A stretch of 40,019 nucleotides of DNA from positions 609,299 to 649,317 of the forward strand of contig BFEA01000585.1 in assembly GCA_003427395.1 (NCBI GenBank), read 5' to 3'. Of this stretch, positions 1-9,224 are shown one piece after another. Made by a program: the position numbers and the translations under genes. The notes under the pieces were generated by a model. It saw nothing but the letters and a program-made list of their open reading frames with translations. It did not search any database and was not told the DNA's origin. How positions within the stretch are numbered: position 1 is the stretch's first letter; every line of letters starts with the position of its first letter. Origin of the DNA: Chara braunii (Eukaryota; Streptophyta; Charophyceae; Charales; Characeae).

Positions 1-67
<67 letters not shown>

Positions 68-74
68 ACACACA
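1..74. repeat. (CA)n microsatellite at the window edge
   Basis: Near-uninterrupted CA dinucleotide tract with small interruptions after base 62. Because the window also ends in a dinucleotide tract, both edges may be contig breaks. Confidence 0.97.
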
Positions 75-79
75 AACAT

Positions 80-172
80 TCCATCGATAGGATGAGCAAA
101 AACGGAATGAATCTTATGCTGAAACGTGGAAATATACATCGCCACTTTTAGATTTGCTCATTCCATCGATCC
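80..172. repeat. Short foldback repeat; core shared with 18.16 kb and 21.78 kb
   Basis: The left side (ATCGATAGGATGAGCAAA) and right side (TTTGCTCATTCCATCGAT) are near-perfect inverted repeats about 55 bases apart. The interior (GAATGAATCT, then ACGTGGAAATATAC) recurs in diverged form at about 18,165-18,225 and 21,785-21,845. Both of those copies lie near hammerhead-like motifs, so this may be a piece of the same retroelement family. No coding potential is seen. Confidence 0.6.
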
Positions 173-299
173 AAGTACCGCGCGGTGAGCCACGGGTTCG
201 AGAGGTTGGAGACTTATCGTCTCTCTCTCTCTCTCATACACACACGCACACACGTGCGCAATAGTGAACACTTCGACATTGTAGTGGTAGATTCGTCCA

Positions 300-353
300 A
301 TTTTATTTATTTATTTACTTATTTACTTATTTATTTATTTATTTATTTATTTT
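300..353. repeat. (TTTA)n microsatellite
   Basis: TTTA/TTAC tetranucleotide tract with two C interruptions. The 64-residue frame across it is a low-complexity shadow. Confidence 0.95.
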
Positions 354-369
354 CTATCGAAGGAAGCAT

Positions 370-403
370 CATGAGGTAAGTCGCGTGATTCGTAGACTTA
401 CCT
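370..403. other. Inverted pair of perfect 5' splice-donor strings
   Basis: AGGTAAGTC is followed 12 bases later by its reverse complement GACTTACCT, so a consensus 5' splice site is present on each strand within one 9-bp-stem hairpin. Whether either is used is unknown. Similar CAGGTAAG strings recur at other repeat-module borders. Confidence 0.6.
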
Positions 404-469
404 GCCCTTTTCTCTCTCCCCGTCGCTGTTGTCGTCATCGTCGTCGTCGTCAGCCCGTTGTTAGCTCGT

Positions 470-664
470 CGTCGTCGTCCGACCGTACGTCAGGTAGGTG
501 TCCATCTCTACTTCCCTTCTCCTCCTTCTCCTTCCTCTCCTCCTTCTCCCCCTTCTTCTTCTTCTTCTTCTTCTTCTTCTTCTTCTTCTTTTTCTTCGTG
601 ATAAAGTTTCACGAACTTCTCATAGCAACCCCGACGGCAAACCGCCGAGATCACCGCAATCCAG

Positions 665-701
<37 letters not shown>

Positions 702-1390
702 AGGTATGTACAAAGGGCAGGGGCGTAGTTAGCGCGAGCTGATTGTCTCGCGCTTACTAGGCAACCCCCATTCAAGATCGATAATTACAACGATCTTTCC
801 TGTCGCGTCGCATCCCCTTCCCTTCTCCCTCTTCTTCTTTTCCTCCTCCTCCCCCTTTCTTCTTCTTCTCCAACTACTACTCTCGCTATTCCCCTCACGA
901 CCTCCTCCGCGCTATCTCCTCTTCTCGTGTGCGTTGTTTGCTCGCACTTCCTCCTTGCGCCCGCCTTTCTTCCGTGCTTATCCCATATCCTAACTCTACT
1001 GTTTCCAGCGCGCGGCCCCTACGCTACTCCTTTCAATCGCGCGACCATCTTCTCTACTCCCTGCGCGCTAACTCCACCTCCACTTCTCCCCGCGCCATCT
1101 TTTCTGCTGCCCTCGCATCTCTTTCCTTCTGTGCGGCTGAGTCCTTTTCCTTTTCCTCGTTCGTTACTCCATCTGCTCCTCGCACATCTTCTCTACCGCG
1201 CCCCTCGCCATCTCCTCTGCTCCTCGCGCATCTCCCTTCTTTCCCCAGACTCTACGGCAGGAATCTTCCCCGTATCGCAGAATGACCCGACTCCATCGAG
1301 ATCGTGGTAGGGCCGAGCTGCAACCAAGAACTTCAAGTCTCTACCTCCTTAACTGAATCTGCCCTGAATCCGGAGGCAGATTCACGAACT
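470..1390. repeat. Pyrimidine-rich repeat block, inverted copy at 20.9-21.6 kb
   Basis: A CAGGTAGG donor-like string is followed by a CTTCTTCTT tract (551-598) and about 700 bases of C/T-rich sequence. The same order appears on the minus strand from about 21,600 down to 20,900: CAGGTAAG, CTTCTTC tract, C/T-rich block, then a GAATCTAAC region. Frames of up to 127 residues here are serine/leucine/proline-rich consequences of composition. No gene is called. Confidence 0.75.
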
Positions 1391-1560
1391 CGAATCTACG
1401 GAGACTGACTACGGGTGAAAAACAAAAGAAAATAAAAGAAAAATAATAAGGAACTAACAAGGAAACGAATCTAACTAGATAAGAAAATAAAAGAAACATA
1501 AAAATAAAATTCAACTACCAACTACCTACACAGGCGAAGTGTCAGGTCCCTGTTTGGGCT
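1391..1560. other. A-rich spacer without a gene
   Basis: A/AAATAA-rich linker that matches, inverted, the A/T-rich linker around 20,760-20,900. No frame, RNA gene or other motif is seen. Confidence 0.5.
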
Positions 1561-1622
1561 CAACTTAACTACAACTAGTCCTAATACTCAGGTCGCGGGT
1601 TCAAGCCCCGTGTGTCCGAATA
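1561..1622 (+). repeat. tRNA-like 3' half with box B
   Basis: The segment around 1,590-1,615 contains GCGGGTTCAAGCCCCGT, which folds as a T-arm (GCGGG/CCCGT with one G-U pair) and fits the Pol III box B consensus. The preceding bases resemble an anticodon arm. I could not find a matching 5' acceptor strand, so it reads as a tRNA-derived repeat core and not a tRNA gene. The inverted copy near 20,685-20,760 keeps an equivalent box B (GGATCGAGTCC). Confidence 0.6.
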
Positions 1623-1642
1623 GGGGGCGAACAAAAGTAGAA

Positions 1643-1760
1643 CTCCCTTTCAAAAGGGAGCTAGCTCAGAGGGCGGTCGGATTGGTTCCCTGGATCCACC
1701 GCTTATCAGCCTACACCTAAACCTACTGAGCTAGCTCCCTCTTCGGGAAGAAGGGGAGCA
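1643..1760 (-). repeat. tRNA-derived (SINE-like) core plus hairpin
   Basis: On the minus strand from about 1,742 the sequence GGGAGCTAGCTCAGTAGG fits Pol III box A, with a degraded box B further on. On the plus strand 1,643-1,660 is a perfect 8-bp-stem hairpin (CTCCCTTT/AAAGGGAG). A homologous unit in opposite orientation lies at about 20,540-20,665, with a better box B. Confidence 0.65.
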
Positions 1761-1838
1761 GGCTCAGCATGTATACAGTAGCGGGGCTCAGTCGCCTAGT
1801 GACCCGAGCTGCTTGCTAAGTCTGCGGGTGCGCTGTCG

Positions 1839-1868
1839 GGGCGAATACCCTGACAAGGGTATCCGCCC
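1839..1868. repeat. Border palindrome, copy 1 (ATACCC...GGGTAT)
   Basis: GGGCGAATACCC and AGGGTATCCGCCC form a near-perfect inverted repeat with a tiny loop (12 of 13 positions pair). This is the outward end of the left outer inverted-repeat arm. Diverged copies lie at about 10,301, 16,741, 19,456, 27,636 and 39,161, all at repeat borders. Confidence 0.85.
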
Positions 1869-2374
1869 AAGTTTTTGCAAATGACCGGAAGTAAGAGTAA
1901 AGGTCTAAAGTGTGCCGCGCGAGACGCGCCTAAGTCTGTTGGTTGAGTAGGTAGGGTGCTCGATTAGAGTAGGGGATGTGTGGGCGCGCAGTTTTGAGGC
2001 GCGCGTTCCGCCGGCAAAAATTCTGGTTTTGATTAAAACTAGGGAAAGTTACCTTTATTTGGATTGACCATGGGGCGCCTGCGTTCATACGGCATGTGCC
2101 ATCGAAAGTAGATTTAGGCGGCGACACACTTGTGCTGCATGTGCGGCGGTAGCAAAAGGGGAAAACTTACCCTTTCATCCGACAGGGCCGGTGCGTAGGA
2201 ACCACGGACGCAAGCAGCGGCCTCCGCGCTGCACTATGGGGGGGCTACCAGCGAGACATGCCAAGCAAGACCGGTCCCTGATGGCATGTGCGCGTGTACG
2301 GGGCCGTGGGATTGAAGGGGAAGTCAAGTGGCAGCCTTAACGCGGCTGCCGCAGGCCCAGGCTGGCCACTGTTC

Positions 2375-2485
2375 CCGTTTACATACCGGGTGGCCTGTAT
2401 CTAGTCTAGGCTTGGGCTTAGCCTTATTGGTTACAGCATTAGACTTTCAACCAGCGATTCCTGGAATCGAGGCCAGCAGTGAGCA
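2375..2485 (+). repeat. tRNA-derived core in the outer arm
   Basis: GGGCTTAGCCTTATTGGTTACAG resembles tRNA box A and D-arm, and TTCCTGGAATCGAGGCC about 35 bases later resembles a box B/T-arm. The right arm carries the same core inverted at about 38,500-38,600. No full cloverleaf could be closed, so it is a SINE-like relic and not a tRNA gene. Confidence 0.6.
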
Positions 2486-2638
2486 GTGGAGCAGTGGAAG
2501 AGTGTGTCGGAGTGAGCCGAAGGGTTGAGGGTCCTGCCGGAGTATCTCCCTTGGCTTTCTGCGGGGGGTTCCGACAGCGGGCCCGCAAGGCAGGGCCGAG
2601 GACCAGGTGCAGACGGGTCCCGCTCCCCCTGGCCGCTG

Positions 2639-2731
2639 GTTATTATTATTATTATTATTATTGGGAGTTTTATTATTTCTAAAAAATTTATTTTTTATTA
2701 TTATTGTTTTTTTTATTATTATTATTGGGAC
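2639..2731. repeat. (TTA)n microsatellite
   Basis: Two TTA tracts around a T-rich linker. The corresponding right-arm position (about 38,280-38,330) holds an unrelated AAATA tract, so the simple repeats arose after the arms separated. Confidence 0.9.
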
Positions 2732-2773
2732 GAGGCTGGTACCGGCGAGACCGGCGGTGTACCCAAAGAGCCT

Positions 2774-2794
2774 AGTTCAGTGGATACACCACTG
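2774..2794. repeat. Conserved 8-bp-stem hairpin, outer arm
   Basis: TTCAGTGG and CCACTGAA pair around a 5-base loop. The right arm at about 38,198-38,218 carries the exact reverse complement of all 21 bases, one of the best conserved points between the outer arms. Confidence 0.85.
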
Positions 2795-2885
2795 AACTGT
2801 CGAAATACAGACCGTATCCAAGACTGGGTGGTGCAGCTGCCCCGAGGCAGCAGACCAGCGGTCCCGGACCTCTGCCCCTGAGGCA

Positions 2886-2956
2886 GTCCTTCGGGACATC
2901 CGTGAAAATTGGAGCAATACAAAGAAGAGTAGCATGGCCCCTGCGCAGGGATGAAC
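2886..2956 (+). pseudogene. U6 spliceosomal snRNA-derived sequence
   Basis: U6 is the catalytic snRNA of the spliceosome. This copy starts with the 5' stem-loop (GTCC-TTCG-GGAC) and continues through ACATCCGTGAAAATTGGAGC, the ACAGAGA-box region, the AGC triad (TAGCATGG) and the start of the internal stem-loop (GGCCCCTGCGCAGGGATGA). Against the well-known U6 consensus I see about five substitutions in 70 positions, including ACAGAGA changed to ACAAAGA. That box pairs with the 5' splice site, so the change argues for a pseudogene. The match stops after GGATGA, and the 3' end and U tail are missing. It lies in the left outer arm only; the arms diverge just upstream of it. It was probably a retro-insertion or a U6/repeat chimera. 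Confidence 0.85.
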
Positions 2957-2959
2957 GGT

Positions 2960-3380
2960 ATAAAGTCGGGGGAGGCAGCCCACCGTGGCTTGGTGTGTTC
3001 AAACGGTGAATTGCCATTGCTGCGCGCCCTCCCGACTGAGCGGATCGCTGAGCGCTGCGTATGAGAGCAGCAGGGAATGGACGAAGAGAGGGGGAGGAGA
3101 GACACAAGGGGATGATAGGTCGGGGTTAGCACCGAGGATCAGAGAAAAGGGCGAGCCAGTGGGGTGAACCCGAACGCGCCTCCGTGCCAAGTGCGTTGGA
3201 AGGGAGAGGTGGAGATGACGGAGGCAGAAGGTAGCTCCGACAAAGACGAAGGAGGCATGACCAGGAGCTTCAAGTGAGAGAGGGAGAGAAGTGGGAGTTG
3301 TGTGGTGGAAGGTAACAGAGAAATCGAGGAGCGCAGCAGTAGTAACGTGCGGGCTGCCTTATTTACTGGGCTGTTTTAAG
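2960..3380. other. Purine-rich stretch without a gene
   Basis: G/A-rich sequence of the left outer arm. The frames here are short and overlap on both strands without a preferred one. Its right-arm counterpart (about 37.8-38.1 kb) is C/T-rich, as expected for the complement. Confidence 0.5.
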
Positions 3381-3382
3381 GC

Positions 3383-3423
3383 GGATGCACCTGGCCGCGA
3401 CTTCGCGCCAGATACATCCACAA
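3383..3423. repeat. CGCGAA-loop covarying hairpin, left-arm copy
   Basis: On the minus strand GGATGTATCTGGC...GGCCAGGTGCATCC pairs around an inner GCG/CGC step. Three related hairpins lie in the right arm near 36,704, 37,623 and 37,803, with both sides of the stem changed together. Confidence 0.7.
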
Positions 3424-3569
3424 GTGAGAAAGGAGAACGCAGCGGAGCAATGACGATGGCGGGGGCGAATAGCTATACCCGGAAGGGTGAGGGTGGTAGG
3501 TTGTTTTTTTTGGGGAGGCGAGTTCAGTAGAACTGTCCGTTTTTGCCACTAGATCGATAGAGAGGGGAT

Positions 3570-3960
3570 TAGTGAGGAAAAGTAGTGCGCGGTGGTATCA
3601 AGAAGTAAGCTATGGAGGGAGTAAAAATGACATTACTCGCCTGTTCCTTGACGAAAACGGGCGAGTAGAGATGCAAAATGGGGGTTCTGGTGCATTGTGG
3701 AGAGGTCGGGCGCGCCAGTTTTTGCTTGTGGGCAGTGGTTCGGCCGCTATGAGCTGAAGGGGCTGCGCCCAGGACGAAGATTCGAAAACTGCGTTGTATA
3801 CTTCCGTATTCCAGCGGAAGATTCATTCTTGTTTTGACATTTACTTCGTAGGGAGTTAAAGGAGAGCCCATGCTCACCACATGGCCTACTATAGCAGAGG
3901 AAGGGAGTGAGGGGAAAAGAAGGCGGCAAGGATGTCTTACCTGCCCGCTCATGCTGCAAT
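3570..3960 (-). repeat. Outer-arm block homologous to 36.7-37.5 kb
   Basis: Read on the minus strand this starts with CAGGTAAG and a C/T-rich tract, then GAATGAATCT, GGGCGCAGCCCC, and a hairpin with CTCGCCCGTT opposite GAACAGGCGAG. The same order occurs on the plus strand at about 36.8-37.4 kb, where the hairpin-bearing part is repeated in tandem. The 127-residue minus-strand frame here is not supported, because codons are not conserved relative to the right arm. Confidence 0.65.
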
Positions 3961-4534
3961 ACCAAGTTGAATGAACCTGGTCGGGACGTCGGCGAGGGGC
4001 CTTACTTAGAGACAGGTAGCGGGCGGTTCGAGTGTGACAAAGGGAGAATGGGGTTCCTCTGTTGCTTATTTACCTGTCACTGGTTACTGGTGAACGGGTC
4101 CGTTTGGCAGGTGACTGTATCCCCCCGCGACTTAGGTAGAGATTCCTTCCTAGATAGTGAGCAGTGAGATGGACTGTTACTGTTCGCCTCGTAGCCATGC
4201 TCGTTGACTTCACTGAGAGAGTCACACTAGTGTTTCGTTTATGGAACGCACTGGCCAGACTGCTGCTATTCTACTCCGAAGATGCTATTGCCATTACTGA
4301 GGTTGAGATACAACTACGTAAAGTTCCAACTGCTGTCAGGATTGCAGCATGAACTAATTGTTGAGAGGTGAGGACAAGGGCTGTAACATTCCGAGGTTGT
4401 GCTCTTGCTGCTGGAAGGGGCTGCTATGCGACTTTACTACTAAACAGCCCTGCCAAATGCCAGAACCACTACTAGAGATGATGACAACAAAAGATTGTTA
4501 TTTCTAGGAGATGACCATACGACGATGGTGCCAC

Positions 4535-4870
4535 GGCAACAACGGTGCACAACCGAGGTGTGTACGAATGGTGTGTTTTCTATTATGTGGAAGGTGGCGG
4601 CGTCGATGAGAGTCTACTGTGTAGGGACACAGGGTATTCGTTATGCAATGCAAAGCTAGTTATGCATTACCGATTGACGTTGGCAACAACGATGCACAGC
4701 CGAGGTGTGTACGAATGGTGTGTTTTCTATTATGTCTGTCTCTTATACACATCTAGATGTGTATAAGAGACATGTGGAAGGTGGCGGCGTCGATGAGAGT
4801 CTACTGTGTAGGGACACAGGGTATTCGTTATGCAACGCAAAGCTAGTTATGCATTACCGATTGACGTTGG
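4535..4870. repeat. 147-bp tandem duplication, second copy interrupted
   Basis: Copy 1 starts at GGCAACAACGG (4,535) and copy 2 at GGCAACAACGA (4,682). The copies differ at a few positions (for example AATGC versus AACGC), so they are not simply the same read twice. Copy 2 carries a roughly 40-base insertion starting at 4,736. Because the insertion is a library adapter, the duplication may itself be an assembly join of two alleles. Confidence 0.85.
4736..4773. other. Head-to-head Tn5/Nextera mosaic ends (artefact)
   Basis: CTGTCTCTTATACACATCT is exactly the 19-base hyperactive Tn5 mosaic end used in tagmentation libraries. It is followed directly by its reverse complement lacking only the last G. 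A TGT on the left is repeated on the right, and no 9-bp Tn5 target duplication is present. The translated strings LLYTSRCV and SYTHLDVYKR created here are hallmarks of adapter contamination. This is not host biology. Confidence 0.96.
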
Positions 4871-4949
4871 GAATCCGCTATGCCTGGGGGAGCTACTGCC
4901 TAGTGTTGCTACCCTACTTGCCGCTATTGTGACATAGAGGTTAGTCAGG

Positions 4950-6070
4950 GAGCTGAGAACTGATTTGTCGGTCGGACGTAGTGGAGGATACAGGTCGTTC
5001 CTGATTCTATGGGTGGTGGTGCACGACTGCTAGGTGCACACGTAAGTGGGGTGTTGTCACGCCGTGCTCGTACCAGAGTATAGCACATGAGAATGTGCAC
5101 TGTATGAGTGCTAATTCCTGACCTGTGTATTGGCTGCTCGATCAAGGGAGTGGGGCCTTCAGGCATAGCCGCGTGAATCAGCTGCAGAAAGGATGCCCAT
5201 CAGGGAGAACTGCAGAAGCGGTATCCGTGGGCACGCTGCGCACTGCAGGGCTGACTGGGTCACAGGACTGGAGTGCTGTGGCAAGGGGGAGGGTTGAGGC
5301 CCTGGCTTGCAGTCTGTGCCCTGAACTGAGGGGCGGATTACCAAGTGGGAGGTGCCCCTGTGATAGCCGTGCGCTGCCGCTCTCGTCAACCAATCACGGA
5401 GAGAGAGGGACTGTCGCTGGGCGCAAGGGGGTATCAGATGCTGTGCGGTACGGCTGGCGCGTAGCTGTCTCGCTACTGAGGGGTCCTTCTGCGGATCGTA
5501 CCCTATGCGTACTATTGCTGCGCCTAGTGGACTAGCTGTCGGACTGCCACAAGGGATGAGGACTTGCTTGCTGGCTGCGGCGAGCTGTGCGGGCAGGCTG
5601 CTGCTGGTTGCTGTACACTGCTGCACACTGCGTGCATATCGTTGGGACTGTGGCCTTGCTGCTGGCCACCGCCGTATGCTGCTGCATACTGCTGCGCACT
5701 ACTGTGGGCCGTTGTAAATGAGGTGCAAATCGCTGCAGATGACTGTGCGCAAACTACTGCTGCTGTTGTTGGTGGCCACCTCTATACGCTGCCGTTGCGC
5801 TCTGGGGCTGTGTGCGGACGGTGGCCGCTGTGTGCCACTGCTGGGGGCCACTACTGGTAACTGCAGCTACGGCTGGGGATTACTGCAGTTACTAAGGACT
5901 GCTGCTGACCATAACCGCTGTGTCTAGGGGCTGATCCAGGCTGGTGGACAGCGGCAGCTAGGCTGAGGAGAAGTGTTGAGGCTTGGGGGAGATGATCCGA
6001 AGGGACAGGTAGGGGGCTGATGCGGCAGGTTGGGGGCTTGTCAGGAGGGGCTACCTCGGCAGACTGGGTT
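4950..6070. other. GCTG-rich region of the left arm, no gene
   Basis: Repeated CTGCTG/CACTGC words from about 5,560 to 5,930 create overlapping leucine/alanine/cysteine-rich frames on both strands. A similarly GCAGCAG-rich segment lies in the right arm at about 34.6-35.5 kb, inverted. The longest frame (5,159-5,626, minus) shows no domain I recognise and is treated as a composition artefact. Confidence 0.55.
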
Positions 6071-6079
6071 TGTTGGCCA

Positions 6080-6342
6080 AGCTGTCATTTGGCCACCATT
6101 GCGGGGCCCTCAGGCGAACCAAGATAACAAGGCCCCCTCATGGGAGTCTGAGTGCACCCTTTTGAGAGTCTCTAAACTTTCTCTATCTGCCTCTCTTACT
6201 CTAAGTCTAGTCAGCCGATTACGAGGGGAAGGCGGCAGGCGGGTTGCAACCCGTAGGTCCGCACCAAGACTCTGTGGGGAGTCCTCCCACCGATTGCGGG
6301 AGCGCTGACGGAACCTAGGCGAGGTTCTGGAGGCAGGGAACC
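6080..6342 (+). repeat. Inner end of the left outer arm with border hairpin
   Basis: GGCCACCATTGCGGGGCCCTCAGG, the CTAGTC...ACGAGG segment and CGATTGCGGGAG match 34.02-34.30 kb inverted. At 6,311-6,327 GAACCT/AGGTTC forms a hairpin with loop AGGCG. The equivalent hairpins are GAGTTC/GAACTC at 25,876 and GAACCC/GGGTTC at 34,033, so all three stems stay paired despite substitutions. GGAGGCAGGGAACC follows it in each copy. Confidence 0.8.
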
Positions 6343-6594
6343 GTCAGGTAACTTCTTTTTGTCTGTATACTCCCACTACACCCATGTTGTTTATCCCCTA
6401 TAGCTTGACTAATGTATGTTTGCCTGTCCCTATGGTTGTTGCTTTTTATTCAGGACTTAATCAGACAAAGTGAATGAGGGCATGTATAAAGTCAATTTCC
6501 AACTTCCTTGATTGATTGAAAGCAGATTGTGGGTTTGCGTCTGGAGGAAAGGTGAGAGAAAGACAGTATTGCATAAAGTTTGATCGGGTCAACC

Positions 6595-7275
6595 AAAGGC
6601 TGGGCCAGTTCCATAAGTTTGGGAAGGCCCAGTGCTATGTTTTATTTTGTATTCCTTGGAGAACCAGACAGGTTCCATAGAGTTTGGGTGGTCTGGTTGC
6701 TCTGACTAGTGAGGGCTGACTGTGGTTGACTTTTCAGAAGCCAGTCAAATCCATAAGTTTGGGTAGTCTGGCGGCCTTGTTTACTTTGGGTTTTTGTCAA
6801 TTTCTTTTTGCTTTGGTTTGGGAGAAAAGAACCAGGCTGAGGACCAAGACATGTTCCATAAGTTTGGGCGGTCTAGGTCCAACGCCTCGCACGTGCTGGA
6901 ACCGGAAGGTTATAACTGTGATATACTTTAATATTATATTATCTATGAACAGGCTAGTCAGACAGGATTCCATAAGTGTGGGTGGCCTGACTATAGCTTA
7001 TCACCAACTGAAGAGAGTACTTAACTAAGAATAAACTTGTGGTACGAAGGGGCAGGCTGAGTCTTGAGCTGAAGATGATCGGCTCAATTATATGCTACCT
7101 CAAAAGACCAAGTGCAGACAATTATATAAACTTTGGATACTTAAACAGTTCAGGGCGACTAGGGTGGCCTAGTCATATGCCCAAAGAAGAAAAACGTTGT
7201 TGTGCCCTGTGGTTGTGTATACTTCTTGGCTGGGCTAGACATGTTCCATAAGTTTGGGTGGTCTAACCTTATGCC
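6595..7275 (+). repeat. Irregular tandem motif TTCCATAAGTTTGGGTGGTCTG
   Basis: About seven copies of a roughly 22-base core (near 6,612, 6,675, 6,750, 6,854, 6,970, 7,150 in weak form, and 7,246), spaced 60-120 bases with unrelated linkers. The inverted arm has about twelve copies reading GCCCTAACTTAAGGGTACG at 15.8-16.74 kb. Sub-terminal arrays of this kind in DNA transposons usually bind the transposase; that role is inferred. Confidence 0.8.
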
Positions 7276-7589
7276 CTATGTAAGCTGGGTATAAAGGATA
7301 AATCATTGAACAACTACGAACTATTGTTTGCTAAGGTAACATGGGGATGGTGAGAGAGTGCATGTCTGTGGCTTGGCCTGCATGTGACTAAGCAATGCCA
7401 CTTCTTAGTTTGAGTTTGGATTTGATAGGTAGTCGCTGTAGTTGCTCGCCACGTGCTAGAGCCATAGGGGTTAGAGTCATTTCCTGCATTTTCTGGGCTC
7501 TTTTTTTTTTTACTTAGATCAATTTCTGCATTTTTTGGGACCCGTTAATTCGTACTTGGTCTTGTATAGATCTTGGTAAGCCACTTTCT

Positions 7590-7870
7590 CTACGGGAAGC
7601 GCTGCCGAAATTTGTACAAATCTAAGGAGTTGGTTGAGATTCTATCTGACAGGGCTTGGACTTTATGCCTAAGTTCAATTCTGACTTAGTATAAATCTGG
7701 GAAGCCTTCCTCCCTGAAGGGAGTGCTGCCCAAATTTTTGCTAAGTCAGGGAGTTAGACAAATTTTGACTTTCTGGGATCCAGAGTTTGACTTTTTGGAC
7801 TAGTATATTTTTTGCGATGACACTTTTCCTACGGGAAGCGCTGCCGAAATTTTCCTAAATTAGAAGAGTT
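7590..7870 (+). repeat. Three GGGAAGCGCTGCCGAAATTT motifs
   Basis: Copies at about 7,600, 7,722 and 7,832 are each preceded by C/T-rich sequence and followed by a TACAAATC-like segment. Two inverted copies lie at about 15,296 and 15,387. The same core recurs as a tighter array at 29.54-29.89 kb. Confidence 0.8.
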
Positions 7871-8125
7871 AGCTTGTATTTCGACAGGTGGCGACGTACG
7901 TAGGAGAGATTATGTCATAGGCTACCTTTGCTTGGGCGCTGGCTAGAGATAAAGTTCAGGCCTAGTTAAGTGTGGTGACTTGGGTAAGATCGTGATATGG
8001 AGAGTATCCTCCATGAGCTCATAGACTTAGCTTGAGATTGGCCTGTCTTGTGTTACAGGTCTCCTTGATCGATTGATTCAGGACTTGGGGCTAGATTCAA
8101 CTGTGATCCTGCAAGGATCACCTTC

Positions 8126-8165
8126 TGTTATCACTGATAACAAGTCGGTTGCCGATTCGTCGGTT
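8126..8165. repeat. TGTTATC/GATAACA hairpin followed by GTCGGTTG..CCGATTC
   Basis: A 7-bp perfect stem with a 3-base loop, followed by a second small inverted repeat. The same pair of elements occurs at 15,038-15,054 (other arm, inverted), 11,178 and 28,564 (both direct-repeat copies). This links the inner-arm and direct-repeat families. Confidence 0.8.
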
Positions 8166-8509
8166 TACGACTCAACCTCAACCCACTCTCCTTACTCAAC
8201 CTAAAGAGGCTTCAGCCCCGGTGATCTTTTCTGTTTTGTTAAGGTTTCACCCGGACGTTTATTGAATGGCCATTTAACAAAGATACTGAGTATTTACTTA
8301 AGGTTGGTTGGTTGGGGGTTGGGGCTTACATGGCTGAGGCGAAGGGTATGAGCATGGAGATTGGTTGGAGTTGACTCCGTATAGTGTGTGGACTCCTGCT
8401 TGACTCCTTGATGTGGTTGCGGGTATGTTCTGTGACTTGGATTATTGGATTGGACTGCCCTGCGAGTCTATATATGTGCATGGAGAGACCCACTGTGATT
8501 GTGAGATGT

Positions 8510-8580
8510 GATCGTCACACGTTCATTCCCATATGTGTGTATATGTGTGTATATGTGTATGTATGCGTACCTATGTAGGG
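8510..8580. repeat. Degenerate (TG)n/(TATG)n tract in the arm
   Basis: TGTGTATATGTGTGTATATG followed by GTATGTATGCGTACC. The inverted arm keeps an equivalent tract at about 14,605-14,645. Confidence 0.8.
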
Positions 8581-9224
8581 TACTTGTGTGGCCTGAAAGG
8601 GACCGCGTGCTAAGGAGTTAATCAGGGGTTGGGCTAGTAGAGAGAGAATGACCGCATCACTTATATAAGTGTTTCTTGAAGATTGCTAGTCGGACGTTGG
8701 TCCTGGGACGGGATTCAAGGTCCTTGTCCAGGACATCCCAAGCCCTAGGCCCTGCGCTGAAGGGGATCCCCCTCGGGCAGAGCCTATTTGCCTTGACCGT
8801 CGGGGCGCTCAGGCCGAAAGCCGGACGTGCCGCGACGGCCGCACGGCTAGTCCTTCAGCCGTGCAATGTCGTGAAGGGCGGAACCCTCACAATACTTCGA
8901 GTCTGACACGTGAGTGTCATAAGCGGTACTCGGATCCACGAGGGGCCGCTCGATTATGGGCACTGCATAGTACGCCATCTTCGCAACTGTTTGTGTGCGT
9001 TGGCATTGCTAGTCGATATGAGAAGGCCTACGCTCGCGCGGCTTATATTAAGTCTCGCGCACGACGCTCAACCGATTCCCGCACCAGGAAGTTATGGGAT
9101 GGATACTAAGGGACTAGGAGGGTGTCGTGTTGTATGTCCTTAACGTCGTTCAGTACTTGTGTGCGTGTGTGCGTGTACTTTACTTTTATGTACCTTATAG
9201 TGGTGTGCGCGTGGCGTGTGGGAT

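Larger units (their letters stand above)
1840..6380 (+). repeat. Left outer inverted-repeat arm
   Basis: Reverse-complementing 34.0-39.19 kb gives a collinear, diverged match. The border palindrome and GTTTTTGCA match 39.17 kb. GGCGCGCAGTTTTGAGGCGCGC matches 39.03 kb. The CTGCGTTCATACGGCATG block matches 38.9 kb. The tRNA-like core matches 38.5 kb and TTCAGTGGATACACCACTGAA matches 38.2 kb. The hairpin blocks of 3.4-3.9 kb match 36.7-37.8 kb, and 6.08-6.34 kb matches 34.02-34.30 kb. Conservation is patchy, with microsatellites and a U6 pseudogene present on one side only. No intact gene lies inside. Confidence 0.85.

Noticed and set aside
1561-1760. Functional tRNA genes
   Set aside because: Box A/B-like cores are present but acceptor stems cannot be closed and the inverted copies at 20.5-20.7 kb have drifted; tRNA-derived repeat fits better.
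3569-3952. 127-residue minus-strand frame
   Set aside because: The homologous right-arm segment carries indels not in multiples of three and stops, so the frame is not conserved.
4736-4773. Natural palindromic insertion or Tn5-type transposon
   Set aside because: The sequence equals the engineered mosaic end used in tagmentation, which points to a library artefact.
5159-5626. 155-residue minus-strand frame
   Set aside because: Overlaps other open frames in GCTG-rich sequence, has no recognisable motif, and is not preserved in the matching right-arm region.
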